64,000 nucleotides of DNA from Aliivibrio sp. 1S175 (GTDB lineage Bacteria; Pseudomonadota; Gammaproteobacteria; Enterobacterales; Vibrionaceae), in NCBI RefSeq assembly GCF_001690985.1, contig NZ_MAJS01000009.1, forward strand, positions 44,462-108,461, given 5' to 3'. This document shows, one piece after another, positions 20,971 to 30,398 of this stretch. Within the stretch, counting starts at the first letter, position 1. Each line of letters starts with the position of its first letter. The position numbers and the translations under genes were made by a program. The notes under the pieces were generated by a model, which was not told the origin of the DNA, ran no database searches, and was given only the letters and a program-made list of their open reading frames with translations.

Positions 20971-21474
20971 TTATAATAAGTCAAACTCTGGACAATATTC
21001 GATTAAGCCCGATTTACCGTCAATAAATTCAGGAGAGCATGCTTTAATCATAAATGCCTCTTCAGGGACTTCCCATTTGCACTTCATATCGTATTTATTT
21101 GCAGGCTCAAAACCAAAGCGATGGTAATAAGCAGGATCACCAAGAACAACAACGGCTGGGTAACCAAATTCAGCCAAGGTTTCTAACCCTTCAGTAACTA
21201 AAGAGTGAGCAATACCTTGTTTTTCAAATTCTTTTTTTACACACAAAGGCGCAAGCCCTTGCCAGTTTAAATCATCGCCATCAAGTGTTACTGGACTAAA
21301 AAGACAATGGCCTATCACTTCACCTTCATCAGTACATGCTACTAATGATAATGTTAGATGACTGTTTTCACGTAGAGACATCACTAACTTAGCCTCAGCT
21401 TCAGTCTCAAATGTCTCGTGAACTAATCGGTCAATCGTTAAAATATCCGCTGGAGCTTCAGTTCTAATAAGCAT
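20971..21474 (-). CDS. yhbS: GNAT family N-acetyltransferase YhbS
   Basis: This 167-residue GNAT protein has an acetyl-CoA-binding stretch LAPLCVKKEFEKQGIAHSLV and the YhbS-typical VVLGDPAYYHRFGFEPA. Its ATG overlaps the 3' end of ubiT by 11 nt, so it is co-translated with the anaerobic ubiquinone factor. E. coli likewise keeps yhbS beside ubiT (yhbT). The acceptor substrate is unknown. Confidence 0.88.
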   Translation of the reverse strand: MLIRTEAPADILTIDRLVHETFETEAEAKLVMSLRENSHLTLSLVACTDEGEVIGHCLFSPVTLDGDDLNWQGLAPLCVKKEFEKQGIAHSLVTEGLETLAEFGYPAVVVLGDPAYYHRFGFEPANKYDMKCKWEVPEEAFMIKACSPEFIDGKSGLIEYCPEFDLL

Positions 21475-21982
21475 TTATCGTCTCTTTCACTTCAGGTTTT
21501 TGCAAACCTTGTTGGACAAAATTAGCCAACGTCATTAATGCTTGATTTAAATGTTTTGGTAATGAATCAAAATCAACACTGTCCATTAAGTTTTTCACTT
21601 CTAGACCAAGTTCTGTATCACCTTCAATTTTCAAGCGACGTTGGAAAAATAGAGTGTCAGGATCTTCTTTACGGCCAGCAATTAAAATTAAATCATTCAA
21701 CGGACCGCTAAAGCTAACATCTTCGTTCTCTGCTTTGTCCGAGACTATCAGTTTTTCATCTTTATAGCTGATAAACCAGTGCAATTCGAGATCAATAATT
21801 GAAACTTTTAACCACTTACCTTCCAAAAACTCAAAATCACCATCTTCAAGTGCTTCATGAAATACTTGCTTTAAACCTTCGAGCAATATCTTTTTTTGCA
21901 TTGAAATAGGGACAAATTTTGCAGGCACTTTGAGAACTGATGCCGCATTTTCTACTAATTTTGAACGAATTTGATTAATCAC
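21464..21982 (-). CDS. ubiT: ubiquinone biosynthesis accessory factor UbiT
   Basis: UbiT is an SCP2 sterol-carrier-like lipid-binding protein needed, with UbiU and UbiV, to make ubiquinone without oxygen. The 172-residue sequence shows the SCP2 pattern: an N-terminal helical part (KVPAKFVPISMQKKILLEGL), DVSFSGPLNDLILIAGRKEDPDTLFF, RRLKIEGDTELGLEVKNLMDSVD. It is transcribed away from the GGDEF-EAL gene, and ubiU and ubiV lie just beyond that gene. Confidence 0.93.
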   Translation of the reverse strand: MINQIRSKLVENAASVLKVPAKFVPISMQKKILLEGLKQVFHEALEDGDFEFLEGKWLKVSIIDLELHWFISYKDEKLIVSDKAENEDVSFSGPLNDLILIAGRKEDPDTLFFQRRLKIEGDTELGLEVKNLMDSVDFDSLPKHLNQALMTLANFVQQGLQKPEVKETINAY

Positions 21983-22188
21983 ACTTAATTTCCACTACAT
22001 TTGGTCGATAACTTTAATTAAGTATAAATTGATTGAGCGATATCTAACCTGTTTCTTATCAAAAAAAACACTTATTACAATTTAAGGTAGATATAAGGGT
22101 TTCATTCAATGTATATTTTGCTGTTGAAATTATAAATATCAATAATTCTGGACGTTATTTGTCTTCTTTACTAACAAGCGGTAGCACT

Positions 22189-24216
22189 ATGTCACTTAAC
22201 CAAATACAACATTGGCTTCCTTTACTAACAGATAACAGTCCATTTCTGTTTGCTATTTTAGACACGGATCATAACTACGTCACCGTCAATAACCGCTATT
22301 GTGAAATTAGTGGATTAAGCCGTGAAGCGTTGTTTGGTCGTTCAGACGCTGAGATTTTAGGTACTCATTTTTACTCCTCTCTTAAGCCCTATTATTCTAG
22401 AGCATTAAATGGCGAAAAAATTGAAGCTGAAATAACCCTCGACGACCATCGCTTTGATACCAGTTTTCATTTCAGTTTATTTCCAATTGAGCAGGACAAT
22501 AACACCTACATTGTCTTTCATGCTGTAGATACATCTGAACGACAGCAATTACTCAGTTCATTAAAAGAAAGCGAATCTAAATACGAAAAACTCACCGAAC
22601 TTCTTAATGATTCAGTCTTTTTAGTTGAAGGCGATATCATCGTCTCAGCAAACACCGCTTCCGCAAAAATGCTCGGTTTTAACAAACCAACCGAGTTTAT
22701 TGGTGAAAGCATTGAACAATTATTAATCGCCAGCAACAAAACCCATTCCCTATCTGACATCATTGCTAACTTAATCTCAGGACAGCAATTAACGGTTAAA
22801 ACGACGGTCAATTGCGGTATTCTTTCTGAGTTAATTCTAACCGTTGAAAAAACGTTTATTTTAGGAAGCCCAGCCCATCTTGTTATTTTAAAAGAAAATA
22901 AAAAACAACTTGCAACGAGTAGCCAAATTGCCATATCTCAAGTTGATTTACTGACTGGAATATACAACCGTCATGGGTTTACTCACGTTATTGATAAAAT
23001 GATTAAAGAAAATATTCCTTTTTTCATGCTCTATCTAGATATCGATAATTTCAAAAATATTAATGATTCTTTAGGGCACCATATTGGTGATCGAGTACTG
23101 AAAGAAATTTCAACTCGGTTACAAAAGTTATTACCAAAACATGCCATTGTTGGGCATTTGGGGGGGGATGAGTTTGGTATATTATTTCCTAAACCAGAAC
23201 ATAACCAAATTCTTGACCAACTCGCAGATAAAATCATACAGCTAATCAACCAACCTTTTGACTTAGTCCACTTCTCTAAACGATTAGCCTGTTCTATTGG
23301 TAGTGTCCAATACCCTACCGATGGGACTGATGCCCGCAGTTTATTGCAAAATGCCGATACAGCAATGTATGAAGCGAAAGATCGTGGTCGAAACCGTTTG
23401 GTTAAATTTCATGATCAAATGAACAAAGAAGCAAGAATGCGATTATGGTTAGAAATTGAACTTCAAAAAGCATTGCAAAACAATGGGTTAGAAGTTTGGT
23501 ACCAACCAAAGGTGAGCGCTCGTGATTTTAGAATTAATGGTGCAGAAGCACTTGTTCGGTGGAAACACCCTGTAGAGGGTTATATTAGCCCTGCTCGCTT
23601 CATTCCTGTTGCTGAGCGTTCAGGGTTAATTGAAATGCTAGGTAAAGTGGTTATGCGTGAGGTATTCCAAACCGTAAAAGAATGGAAAAACCAAGGGATC
23701 TTACCTGGTCGTATCGCAATTAATTTATCTCCTATACAATTTGGTAATCCACAACTCATTGACTATATGGAACGATTACTCAAAACAACTCAAGTTGATC
23801 CTAATTGTATCACCTTGGAGCTAACTGAAAGCGCAGTTATGAGTGATGGAGAACATGCAATTCAAATGCTTGAGGCGATAAAGAAATTAGGATTTACCCT
23901 TTCTATTGATGATTTCGGTACTGGTTATTCATCGCTAGCTTACCTTGCTCGTTTTCCACTTGATGAACTGAAAATTGATCGTGGTTTCATTAGCGAAATA
24001 GATACTCTACCTAAACAAATTACCATCATAGAAAATGTCATTAATTTAGGTAAAAATCTAAATATGGATATCGTGGCTGAAGGTGTTGAAACCAGACAAC
24101 AAGCAATGCTTCTTTCTAGTTTAAATTGTGATTCTATTCAAGGTTTTCACTTCTACAAACCTCAGCCAAAACATGAGATTGAAGCGTTATTAGTACAAAA
24201 CAAACGCTCAAGATAA
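22189..24216 (+). CDS. rocS: PAS-GGDEF-EAL cyclic-di-GMP enzyme (RocS-like)
   Basis: The protein of about 675 residues has an N-terminal PAS domain (FAILDTDHNYVTVNNRYCEISG), a second PAS-like stretch near 140-235, a GGDEF domain with intact GGDEF at about 325-329 preceded by an AGT-like inhibitory region, and an EAL domain with GAEALVRW at about 451-458 and DDFGTGYSSLAYL. It could make and/or degrade c-di-GMP. V. cholerae rocS (VC0653, from memory) occupies the same position between ubiT and ubiU. I use ATG 22189; a TTG 10 codons upstream is weaker. The GGDEF codons contain a run of eight G (23160-23167). Confidence 0.85.
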   Translation: MSLNQIQHWLPLLTDNSPFLFAILDTDHNYVTVNNRYCEISGLSREALFGRSDAEILGTHFYSSLKPYYSRALNGEKIEAEITLDDHRFDTSFHFSLFPIEQDNNTYIVFHAVDTSERQQLLSSLKESESKYEKLTELLNDSVFLVEGDIIVSANTASAKMLGFNKPTEFIGESIEQLLIASNKTHSLSDIIANLISGQQLTVKTTVNCGILSELILTVEKTFILGSPAHLVILKENKKQLATSSQIAISQVDLLTGIYNRHGFTHVIDKMIKENIPFFMLYLDIDNFKNINDSLGHHIGDRVLKEISTRLQKLLPKHAIVGHLGGDEFGILFPKPEHNQILDQLADKIIQLINQPFDLVHFSKRLACSIGSVQYPTDGTDARSLLQNADTAMYEAKDRGRNRLVKFHDQMNKEARMRLWLEIELQKALQNNGLEVWYQPKVSARDFRINGAEALVRWKHPVEGYISPARFIPVAERSGLIEMLGKVVMREVFQTVKEWKNQGILPGRIAINLSPIQFGNPQLIDYMERLLKTTQVDPNCITLELTESAVMSDGEHAIQMLEAIKKLGFTLSIDDFGTGYSSLAYLARFPLDELKIDRGFISEIDTLPKQITIIENVINLGKNLNMDIVAEGVETRQQAMLLSSLNCDSIQGFHFYKPQPKHEIEALLVQNKRSR

Positions 24217-24434
24217 TCAAATAACAAAGAGGTTAACCCCTAGAAAGAACCCACCACTTTCTAGGTATTACAGCCTCTTAAACACAAATAAACACTAAAA
24301 AATCGCCTTTCTCGTTATTTAATACCAAACCTTTATTTAGGTAACAAAACAACTAAAAACCTGCCTTAAATCAAGTTTCAAAATTATCTTATCATTATCA
24401 TAGAGCATCAGATTTTTTGTAACTAGGTATTCTT
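24217..24434 (+). promoter_or_regulatory. ubiUV promoter region with weak FNR-like half-site
   Basis: The minus strand of 24361-24374 reads TTGAT-TTAA-GGCAG, one good half of the FNR consensus TTGAT-N4-ATCAA. A -10-like TATCAT sits at 24396-24401. If transcription begins near 24408, the dyad centre falls close to -41, the class II FNR position. E. coli ubiUV is known to be FNR-activated. The second half-site is poor, so this remains a suggestion. Confidence 0.4.
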
Positions 24435-25436
24435 ATGGAACTCCTCTGCCCAGCCGGTAACTTGCCTGCTCTAAAAACCGCTATTGATTGCGGTGCCGAT
24501 GCCGTTTATATCGGTTTTAAAGACGATACGAATGCACGCCACTTTGCAGGCTTAAACTTCACAGGTAAAAAACTTGAGAAGGCTGTGCAATACGTTCATG
24601 ACAACAATAAGCATATTCATGTTGCTTTAAATACCTTTGCTCACCCTGATGGATTCAGTCGCTGGACAAAAGCGGTTGATAATGCAGCAGCAATGGGAAT
24701 TGATGCTCTGATTATTTCGGATATAGGCGTTTTAGAATACGCAGCAAACACATACCCAGATTTAGAACTGCACTTATCCGTTCAAGCCTCTGCAACTAAT
24801 GTAGCGGCAATTGATTTCTATAAGAAAAACTTCAACATCAAACGTGTTGTATTGCCTCGTGTATTATCAATTCACCAAGTAAAACAGTTGTCACGTAATT
24901 TAACTTCTGATGTAGATTTAGAAGTATTCGCCTTTGGTAGCTTATGCATTATGTCTGAAGGTCGTTGTTATTTATCTTCTTATATGACTGGTGAGTCTCC
25001 AAATACCGTTGGCGCTTGCTCTCCGGCGAAGTACGTTCGCTGGCAAGAAACTGAAAATGGTCTAGAATCTCGTTTAAATAACATTTTAATTGATCGTTAT
25101 GGCGACGGAGAAAATGCAGGTTACCCAACACTTTGCAAAGGTCGCTTTGATGTTCAAGGTAAAACGTTTCATGCACTAGAAGAACCTACCAGTCTGAATA
25201 CCTTATCTCTGGTTCCTGAATTATTTGCAGCGAATGTCGCCTCGGTAAAAATTGAAGGCCGTCAACGCAGTCCTGCTTATGTTGAACAAGTGACTCGTAC
25301 TTGGCGCGCAGCGATTGATCACTATAAAGCAAACCCTGAAGGTTACTCAGTTGAACCAAAATGGGACGCCGCATTAGCAAACGTTTCTGAGGGAACTCAA
25401 ACTACCCTTGGCGCTTATCATAAGAAGTGGCAATAG
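24435..25436 (+). CDS. ubiU: anaerobic ubiquinone hydroxylation protein UbiU (U32 family)
   Basis: UbiU forms a heterodimer with UbiV, each binding a [4Fe-4S] cluster, and the pair hydroxylates ubiquinone precursors without O2 (prephenate is the proposed oxygen donor). The protein is a U32 peptidase-family fold of 333 residues. Cysteines C171, C178, C195 and C234 have exactly the spacing (7, 17, 39) of the E. coli cluster ligands. It begins MELLCPAGNLPALKTAIDCG, typical of the family. It is 9 nt upstream of ubiV. Confidence 0.96.
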   Translation: MELLCPAGNLPALKTAIDCGADAVYIGFKDDTNARHFAGLNFTGKKLEKAVQYVHDNNKHIHVALNTFAHPDGFSRWTKAVDNAAAMGIDALIISDIGVLEYAANTYPDLELHLSVQASATNVAAIDFYKKNFNIKRVVLPRVLSIHQVKQLSRNLTSDVDLEVFAFGSLCIMSEGRCYLSSYMTGESPNTVGACSPAKYVRWQETENGLESRLNNILIDRYGDGENAGYPTLCKGRFDVQGKTFHALEEPTSLNTLSLVPELFAANVASVKIEGRQRSPAYVEQVTRTWRAAIDHYKANPEGYSVEPKWDAALANVSEGTQTTLGAYHKKWQ

Positions 25437-25445
25437 GAGAACATC

Positions 25446-26324
25446 ATGAAGTATGCATTAGGTCCACTTTTATACTTTTGGTCTAAAGAGAATGTTGAAT
25501 CTTTTTATCAAAAAGCGATAAGCAGCGAAACTGATATCATTTACTTGGGGGAGAGTGTTTGCTCAAAACGCCGAGAAATGAAACCGAAAGATTGGTTTTC
25601 GATTGCTAAAGAAATATCGGATTCAGGTAAACAAGTTGTACTGTCAACGATGGCGCTATTAGAAGCACCAAGTGAAGTCAATGCGATGAAAAAATACATT
25701 GATAATGGCGACTTCATTATTGAAGCAAACGATGTATCTGCCATTCAACTGGCTTCAGAAAGCAACGTTCCTTTTGTTGTTGGCCCCGCAGTTAACTGCT
25801 ATAACGCTCAAACTCTTAATCTATTTTTAAAACAAGGCATGACTCGTTGGTGTATGCCTGTTGAATTGTCACGTGAATGGTTACAGAACGTTCTGCTTCA
25901 ATGCGATGACCTTGGTATTCGTAATAAGTTTGAAACCGAAGTATTTAGCTACGGTTATCTACCTTTGGCTTACTCTGCACGCTGCTTTACCGCGAGAGCA
26001 GAAAATAAACCAAAAGATGAATGTGAGACCTGTTGCATAAAGTACCCAAATGGCATCACGGTAAATAGCCAAGAAGGGCAAGAAGTATTTACTCTAAATG
26101 GCATTCAAACTCAATCGGGTTATTGCTATAATTTAATCAATGACTTAGCAAGTATGAATGACTTGGTTGACGTAGTTCGCCTAAGTCCATTAAGCGTTGA
26201 AACATTTGATGAAGTCTCTAAATTTAAAGCAAATGAAATGGGATTAGAGAAGTTTTCGTTAAAAGATGCACGCCAATGCAATGGCTATTGGCACAATATT
26301 GCAGGGCTAGATGTTCAAATCTAA
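25446..26324 (+). CDS. ubiV: anaerobic ubiquinone hydroxylation protein UbiV (U32 family)
   Basis: UbiV is the partner of UbiU in the O2-independent hydroxylation of ubiquinone precursors. The 292-residue U32-family protein carries C39, C180, C193 and C197, matching the four cluster ligands described for E. coli UbiV in number and position. AGGAGAACATC precedes the ATG. It is the last gene of the ubiUV operon, followed by a strong terminator. Confidence 0.96.
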   Translation: MKYALGPLLYFWSKENVESFYQKAISSETDIIYLGESVCSKRREMKPKDWFSIAKEISDSGKQVVLSTMALLEAPSEVNAMKKYIDNGDFIIEANDVSAIQLASESNVPFVVGPAVNCYNAQTLNLFLKQGMTRWCMPVELSREWLQNVLLQCDDLGIRNKFETEVFSYGYLPLAYSARCFTARAENKPKDECETCCIKYPNGITVNSQEGQEVFTLNGIQTQSGYCYNLINDLASMNDLVDVVRLSPLSVETFDEVSKFKANEMGLEKFSLKDARQCNGYWHNIAGLDVQI

Positions 26325-26343
26325 TTCATATTAAGTGTTCAAT

Positions 26344-26380
26344 AAAAAAGCCCTTACTTATTTCTAAGTAAGGGCTTTTT
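26344..26380. terminator. bidirectional terminator between ubiV and nlpI
   Basis: A near-perfect stem AAGCCCTTACTTA / TAAGTAAGGGCTT with a short loop is flanked by A6 and T5. It serves the convergent genes ubiV and nlpI. Confidence 0.92.
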
Positions 26381-26400
26381 CATGGGTAAGGCATTTACAT

Positions 26401-27375
26401 TTACTCAGCTAGCGCTTCTTCTTTTAACGCTTCTTTTTCCGAATTATCAGAAACTGGGGTTTCCTTCATTTCTAAAGTTTGCTGCTCTTTTATTTTTTGC
26501 TCTTGTAGCTCTCGTAACGATAAGTAAATCTTACCTAGCTCAACAAACGAATAGCGATGCTCAACAAATTCATAAACGTTACCAGCCATTGCTAATTTAT
26601 ATAAAGCAATGGCACTTGGATAATCACCTTCATATTGATAGCCTTTCGCTAAATAAAAGTAACCTTCTGTTAATTTTTGCGCTAGCGCTGCATTATTGCG
26701 AGTGGTAGTTAGTATTTTTTTAAAGAACTCATCTTCTGTTGTTTCTTTTAAAATAACACCAGCGAGATCCCATCCAAAATCATCATCTGTACGTTTCTGA
26801 TATTGAACTTTAAATTCTTCAGTTGCCACTAATGGATCAACTTCAAGACCAATCCAATATAGCCAAATCGCACGATAAGGATCTATTGGTGCATCGTTAT
26901 AATGCTTTTTTGCTATTTCGTACGCTTGGTCATAACGCTCACCATAATAAAGAGCAATCGCTAAATTTCGTTCTGCAAATTGATTATTAGGGTCTAATTC
27001 TAGTGCGGAATCCAGTGCTTCATAGGCGCCATCAAAATCTGTATTTTGTGTGTAATAAACACCTAAAATATTAAATACATCACTTTGATCTGGCTTTAAA
27101 TTAAGAGACTGAGTGAAATCTACACGAGCTAAATCACGTAGCCCCAAGCTGTCATTAATTAACCCACGCTCATAAAACATTTTTGCGCGAGTTGCATTAT
27201 CAACATCTGGACGTAATAACAATTGATTCAAACGAGATAACTGTATCTCTTGCTGAATACTTGATTGTAAAGGTACAGCCATTGGAGGGGAGGCCCATCC
27301 TGAAGTGTTATTTGTTGATGCACAACCTGATAACACCATAACTGCGCCGACTAAGGCTATTCGAATCCAATTCAC
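26401..27375 (-). CDS. nlpI: TPR lipoprotein NlpI
   Basis: NlpI is an outer-membrane lipoprotein adaptor that brings periplasmic proteases such as Prc to peptidoglycan hydrolases. A signal peptide and lipobox VLSGC (C18) are followed by tetratricopeptide repeats (for example ARVDFTQSLNLKPDQSDVF and AYEALDSALELDPNNQFAE). It has 324 residues, longer than E. coli NlpI (294), with a charged C-terminal extension rich in Lys and Glu. The start is GTG 27375 with AGGAG 7 nt upstream. It lies downstream of pnp, as in E. coli. Confidence 0.95.
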   Translation of the reverse strand: MNWIRIALVGAVMVLSGCASTNNTSGWASPPMAVPLQSSIQQEIQLSRLNQLLLRPDVDNATRAKMFYERGLINDSLGLRDLARVDFTQSLNLKPDQSDVFNILGVYYTQNTDFDGAYEALDSALELDPNNQFAERNLAIALYYGERYDQAYEIAKKHYNDAPIDPYRAIWLYWIGLEVDPLVATEEFKVQYQKRTDDDFGWDLAGVILKETTEDEFFKKILTTTRNNAALAQKLTEGYFYLAKGYQYEGDYPSAIALYKLAMAGNVYEFVEHRYSFVELGKIYLSLRELQEQKIKEQQTLEMKETPVSDNSEKEALKEEALAE

Positions 27376-27423
27376 TCATTTTCTCCTATGATAAGCTGAC
27401 TTCTTCTAACTACAGTTAAAAGA

Positions 27424-27450
27424 AAAGGGAGCATTTCTGCTCCCTTTATA
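27424..27450 (-). terminator. terminator after pnp
   Basis: The stem AAAGGGAGC / GCTCCCTTT is followed on the minus strand by TTCTTTTAACTG, between pnp and nlpI. Confidence 0.8.
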
Positions 27451-27485
27451 ACATGCTTTATATTAAAAGACTGTAATCAATCAGA

Positions 27486-29615
27486 TTATTCTGCGTCTTT
27501 TACTTCAGCAGAAGCTGTTGGGTTTAGCTCAGCAGTTGCTTCTTTAATACTTAGACGGATACGACCTTGACGGTCTATCTCTAGTACTTTAGTTTGCACT
27601 TCTTGACCAACTTGTAGGTGATCTGCCACTTTCTCAATACGCTCTTCAGCGATTTGAGAAATATGAACTAGACCTTCTTTAGGACCTAGAACCGTTACGA
27701 ATGCACCGAAATCAACGATACGCATAACTTTACCTGGGTAGATTTTACCAACTTCAACTTCAGCAGTAATTTCTTCGATACGACGGATAGCTTCTTTAGC
27801 AGCAGCACCTTCAGTCGCAGCGATTTTAATTGTACCGTCATCTTCGATTTCGATAGTTGTACCCGTTTCTTCACAAAGAGCACGAATAACTGCGCCGCCT
27901 TTACCGATAACATCTTTGATCTTATCAGAGCTGATTTTCATTGTGTGAATACGTGGAGCGTATTGTGAGATATCTTCACGAGCGCCAGAGATTGCTTCAT
28001 CCATAACAGTAAGGATGTGCTTACGCGCACCTTGTGCTTGGTTTAGAGCGATCTGCATGATCTCTTTAGTGATACCTTCAATTTTGATGTCCATTTGAAG
28101 CGCAGTAATACCTTCATTAGTACCCGCTACTTTAAAGTCCATGTCGCCTAGGTGATCTTCGTCGCCAAGGATGTCAGAAAGAACAACGAAATCGTCGCCT
28201 TCTTTAACAAGACCCATTGCGATACCAGCAACAGACGCTTTAATTGGAACACCAGCATCCATAAGTGCTAGAGATGTACCACATACAGAAGCCATTGAAG
28301 ATGAACCGTTAGATTCAGTGATTTCCGATACTACACGAACTGTGTATGGGAATTCTTCAACAGAAGGCATAACTGCAGCAATACCGCGTTTAGCTAGTTT
28401 ACCGTGACCGATTTCACGACGCTTAGGAGAACCAACAAAACCAGTTTCACCTACACAGTATGGAGGGAAGTTGTAGTGTAGAAGGAAGTGATCTTTCTTC
28501 TCACCCATTAGGCTGTCGATGATTTGAGCGTCACGTTGTGTACCAAGCGTTGCAGTAACAAGTGCTTGAGTTTCACCACGAGTGAATAGAGCTGAACCAT
28601 GAGTACGAGGAAGAACACCAGTACGTACGTCTAGCGCACGAACCATGTCTTTTTCACGACCATCGATACGTGGGTGACCAGCAATAATGCGGCTACGTAC
28701 TACTTTTTTCTCTAGAGAACCAAGCATGCCACGGATTTCGCGTTCATCTAGTGCTTCATTTTGAGCTAAAAGAACGGCAACAACTTCGTTTTTGATTGAG
28801 CCAACTTGCTCGTAACGCGCCATTTTTTCAGTAATTTGGTACGCTTCAGAAAGACGAGTTTCTGCAAGTTCAGCGACTTGAGCTTTAAGCTCTGCGTTTA
28901 CTACAGGTGCTTCCCAGTTCCAAGACGGAGTTGCAACTTCAGCAGCGAATTCGTTGATCGCTTTGATTACTACTTGTTGTTGGTCGTGACCAAATACAAC
29001 AGCAGAAAGCATTTCTTCTTCAGATAGGTTATCTGCTTCTGATTCAACCATTAATACTGCGCCTTCTGTACCAGACACAACTAGGTCTAGTTTAGAGTTT
29101 TCAAGCTCAGTGTTTGATGGGTTAAGAACTAGCTCACCATTGATGTGACCAACACGTGCAGCACCGATAGGGCCATTGAATGGTACACCAGCGATAGAAA
29201 GTGCTGCAGACGTTGCGATCATAGTGATCATGTCTGGGTTTACGTCAGGATTGATAGAAACAACCGTAGCGATAATTTGAACTTCGTTTTTAAACGCACT
29301 TGGGAAAAGTGGACGAATAGGACGGTCAATTAGACGAGCCGTTAGTGTTTCGCCTTCAGAAGGACGACCTTCACGCTTAAAGAAACCACCTGGGATTTTA
29401 CCAGCAGCATATGTACGCTCTTGGTAGTTAACTGTTAGTGGGAAGAAATCTTGACCTGCTACTGCTTCTTTTTTAGCAACAACAGAAACGAATACAGATG
29501 TATCGTCCATGCTTGCCATTACTGCTGCAGTTGCTTGACGAGCCATTACGCCTGTTTCTAGTGTTACAGTATGGTTACCATACTGAAATGATTTTACGAC
29601 TGGTTTCTCGAACAT
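27486..29615 (-). CDS. pnp: polyribonucleotide nucleotidyltransferase (PNPase)
   Basis: PNPase is the phosphorolytic 3'-5' exoribonuclease and degradosome component. Two RNase PH domains are followed by a KH domain (around [18 protein letters not shown]) and an S1 domain ([26 protein letters not shown]). I begin at ATG 29615 ([10 protein letters not shown]), giving 709 residues as usual; the in-frame codon at 29642 lies in the leader. The leader contains a long hairpin (29697-29749) resembling the RNase III site that controls pnp in E. coli. Confidence 0.97.
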   Translation of the reverse strand: MFEKPVVKSFQYGNHTVTLETGVMARQATAAVMASMDDTSVFVSVVAKKEAVAGQDFFPLTVNYQERTYAAGKIPGGFFKREGRPSEGETLTARLIDRPIRPLFPSAFKNEVQIIATVVSINPDVNPDMITMIATSAALSIAGVPFNGPIGAARVGHINGELVLNPSNTELENSKLDLVVSGTEGAVLMVESEADNLSEEEMLSAVVFGHDQQQVVIKAINEFAAEVATPSWNWEAPVVNAELKAQVAELAETRLSEAYQITEKMARYEQVGSIKNEVVAVLLAQNEALDEREIRGMLGSLEKKVVRSRIIAGHPRIDGREKDMVRALDVRTGVLPRTHGSALFTRGETQALVTATLGTQRDAQIIDSLMGEKKDHFLLHYNFPPYCVGETGFVGSPKRREIGHGKLAKRGIAAVMPSVEEFPYTVRVVSEITESNGSSSMASVCGTSLALMDAGVPIKASVAGIAMGLVKEGDDFVVLSDILGDEDHLGDMDFKVAGTNEGITALQMDIKIEGITKEIMQIALNQAQGARKHILTVMDEAISGAREDISQYAPRIHTMKISSDKIKDVIGKGGAVIRALCEETGTTIEIEDDGTIKIAATEGAAAKEAIRRIEEITAEVEVGKIYPGKVMRIVDFGAFVTVLGPKEGLVHISQIAEERIEKVADHLQVGQEVQTKVLEIDRQGRIRLSIKEATAELNPTASAEVKDAE

Positions 29616-29696
29616 TTTTTTTCCTTTGGTCTCAATATACAAGATATGTCTATCTGAAATTAAAACACTTTACATAGATGGTTCAACATATTACCA

Positions 29697-29749
29697 GTCG
29701 CGACTAGTACAAGTTTACTCAGTGTAAGATAACTTGTAATAGTCGCGAC
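29697..29749 (-). promoter_or_regulatory. long hairpin in the pnp leader (candidate RNase III site)
   Basis: GTCGCGACTAGTACAAGTT (29697-29715) pairs with AACTTGTAATAGTCGCGAC (29731-29749), 18 of 19 positions, around a 15-nt loop. It lies 82 nt upstream of the pnp ATG and has no T-run. In E. coli the pnp leader forms a long double-stranded stem that RNase III cleaves before PNPase represses its own translation. Confidence 0.75.
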
Positions 29750-29910
29750 CTAGTGGCCGACTTCGGTGACTGTAATACGGTGAATAAGATTATATTATCA
29801 AAAGCGCACACTGCGATTTCAACGGCCATAGTATACCCCAATTAGGACAAGATGCGAGGTTCAGAAATGAAAAAGGAGAGTAATACGAGGCTACATATAT
29901 GACGGGCATA
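29750..29910. other. rpsO-pnp intergenic stretch with candidate pnp promoter
   Basis: The stretch between the pnp leader hairpin and the rpsO terminator has no ORF. On the minus strand TTGAAA and TAATAT (19-nt spacer) or TATAAT offset by four bases lie near 29790-29825, a plausible pnp promoter that would make the hairpin part of the 5' leader. Confidence 0.4.
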
Positions 29911-29938
29911 AAAAAAGGAGCGATAATCGCTCCTTTTT
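29911..29938 (-). terminator. intrinsic terminator of rpsO
   Basis: The stem AAGGAGCGAT / ATCGCTCCTT is followed on the minus strand by a T7 run, 28 nt past the rpsO stop. Confidence 0.9.
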
Positions 29939-29966
29939 GTCAAACTGTCTTTACAGACATCGCAAA

Positions 29967-30236
29967 TTAGCGACGTAGGCCTAGACGTTTGATTAGATCT
30001 TGGTAACGCTCGCTGTTTTTACCTTTAAGGTAATCAAGAAGCTTACGACGGCTTGAAACCATACGTAATAGACCACGACGGCTGTGGTGATCGTGCTTGT
30101 GATCAGCAAAGTGACCTTGAAGGTGGTTGATAGAAGCAGTAAGTAGTGCTACTTGTACTTCTGGTGAACCAGTATCGTTTTCACATTGTGCGTATTCAGC
30201 AACGATTGCTGCTTTAGTTTCTGCATTCAGAGACAT
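29967..30236 (-). CDS. rpsO: 30S ribosomal protein S15
   Basis: S15 is a primary binder of 16S rRNA in the central domain of the 30S subunit. The 89 residues match the universal length, with [24 protein letters not shown] as the RNA-binding core (residues about 45-68). It lies between truB and pnp as in E. coli and is bounded on both sides by terminators, so it is probably transcribed largely on its own. Confidence 0.98.
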   Translation of the reverse strand: MSLNAETKAAIVAEYAQCENDTGSPEVQVALLTASINHLQGHFADHKHDHHSRRGLLRMVSSRRKLLDYLKGKNSERYQDLIKRLGLRR

Positions 30237-30341
30237 AAATCTCTCCTGAGTAAGAGTGTTTAATATTTGCAGCAGCCAATCTCTGATTCAGCCACTACGC
30301 GAAGAGCGAATTATACGGATGAACAATAATAAAGCAATAAA

Positions 30342-30374
30342 AAAGAGTAAAAACACCAAGGCCTTTACTCTTTC
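30342..30374 (-). terminator. terminator after truB
   Basis: The stem AAAGAGTAAA / TTTACTCTTT with a 12-nt loop is followed on the minus strand by TTTATT, between truB and rpsO. It likely ends the rimP-nusA-infB-rbfA-truB transcript. Confidence 0.8.
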
Positions 30375-30398
30375 TTAATTATATTGCTTCAATGCGAC

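Noticed and set aside
22518..22934. 138-codon minus-strand frame inside the GGDEF-EAL gene
   Set aside because: It is antisense to a well-supported coding region and has no recognisable domain.
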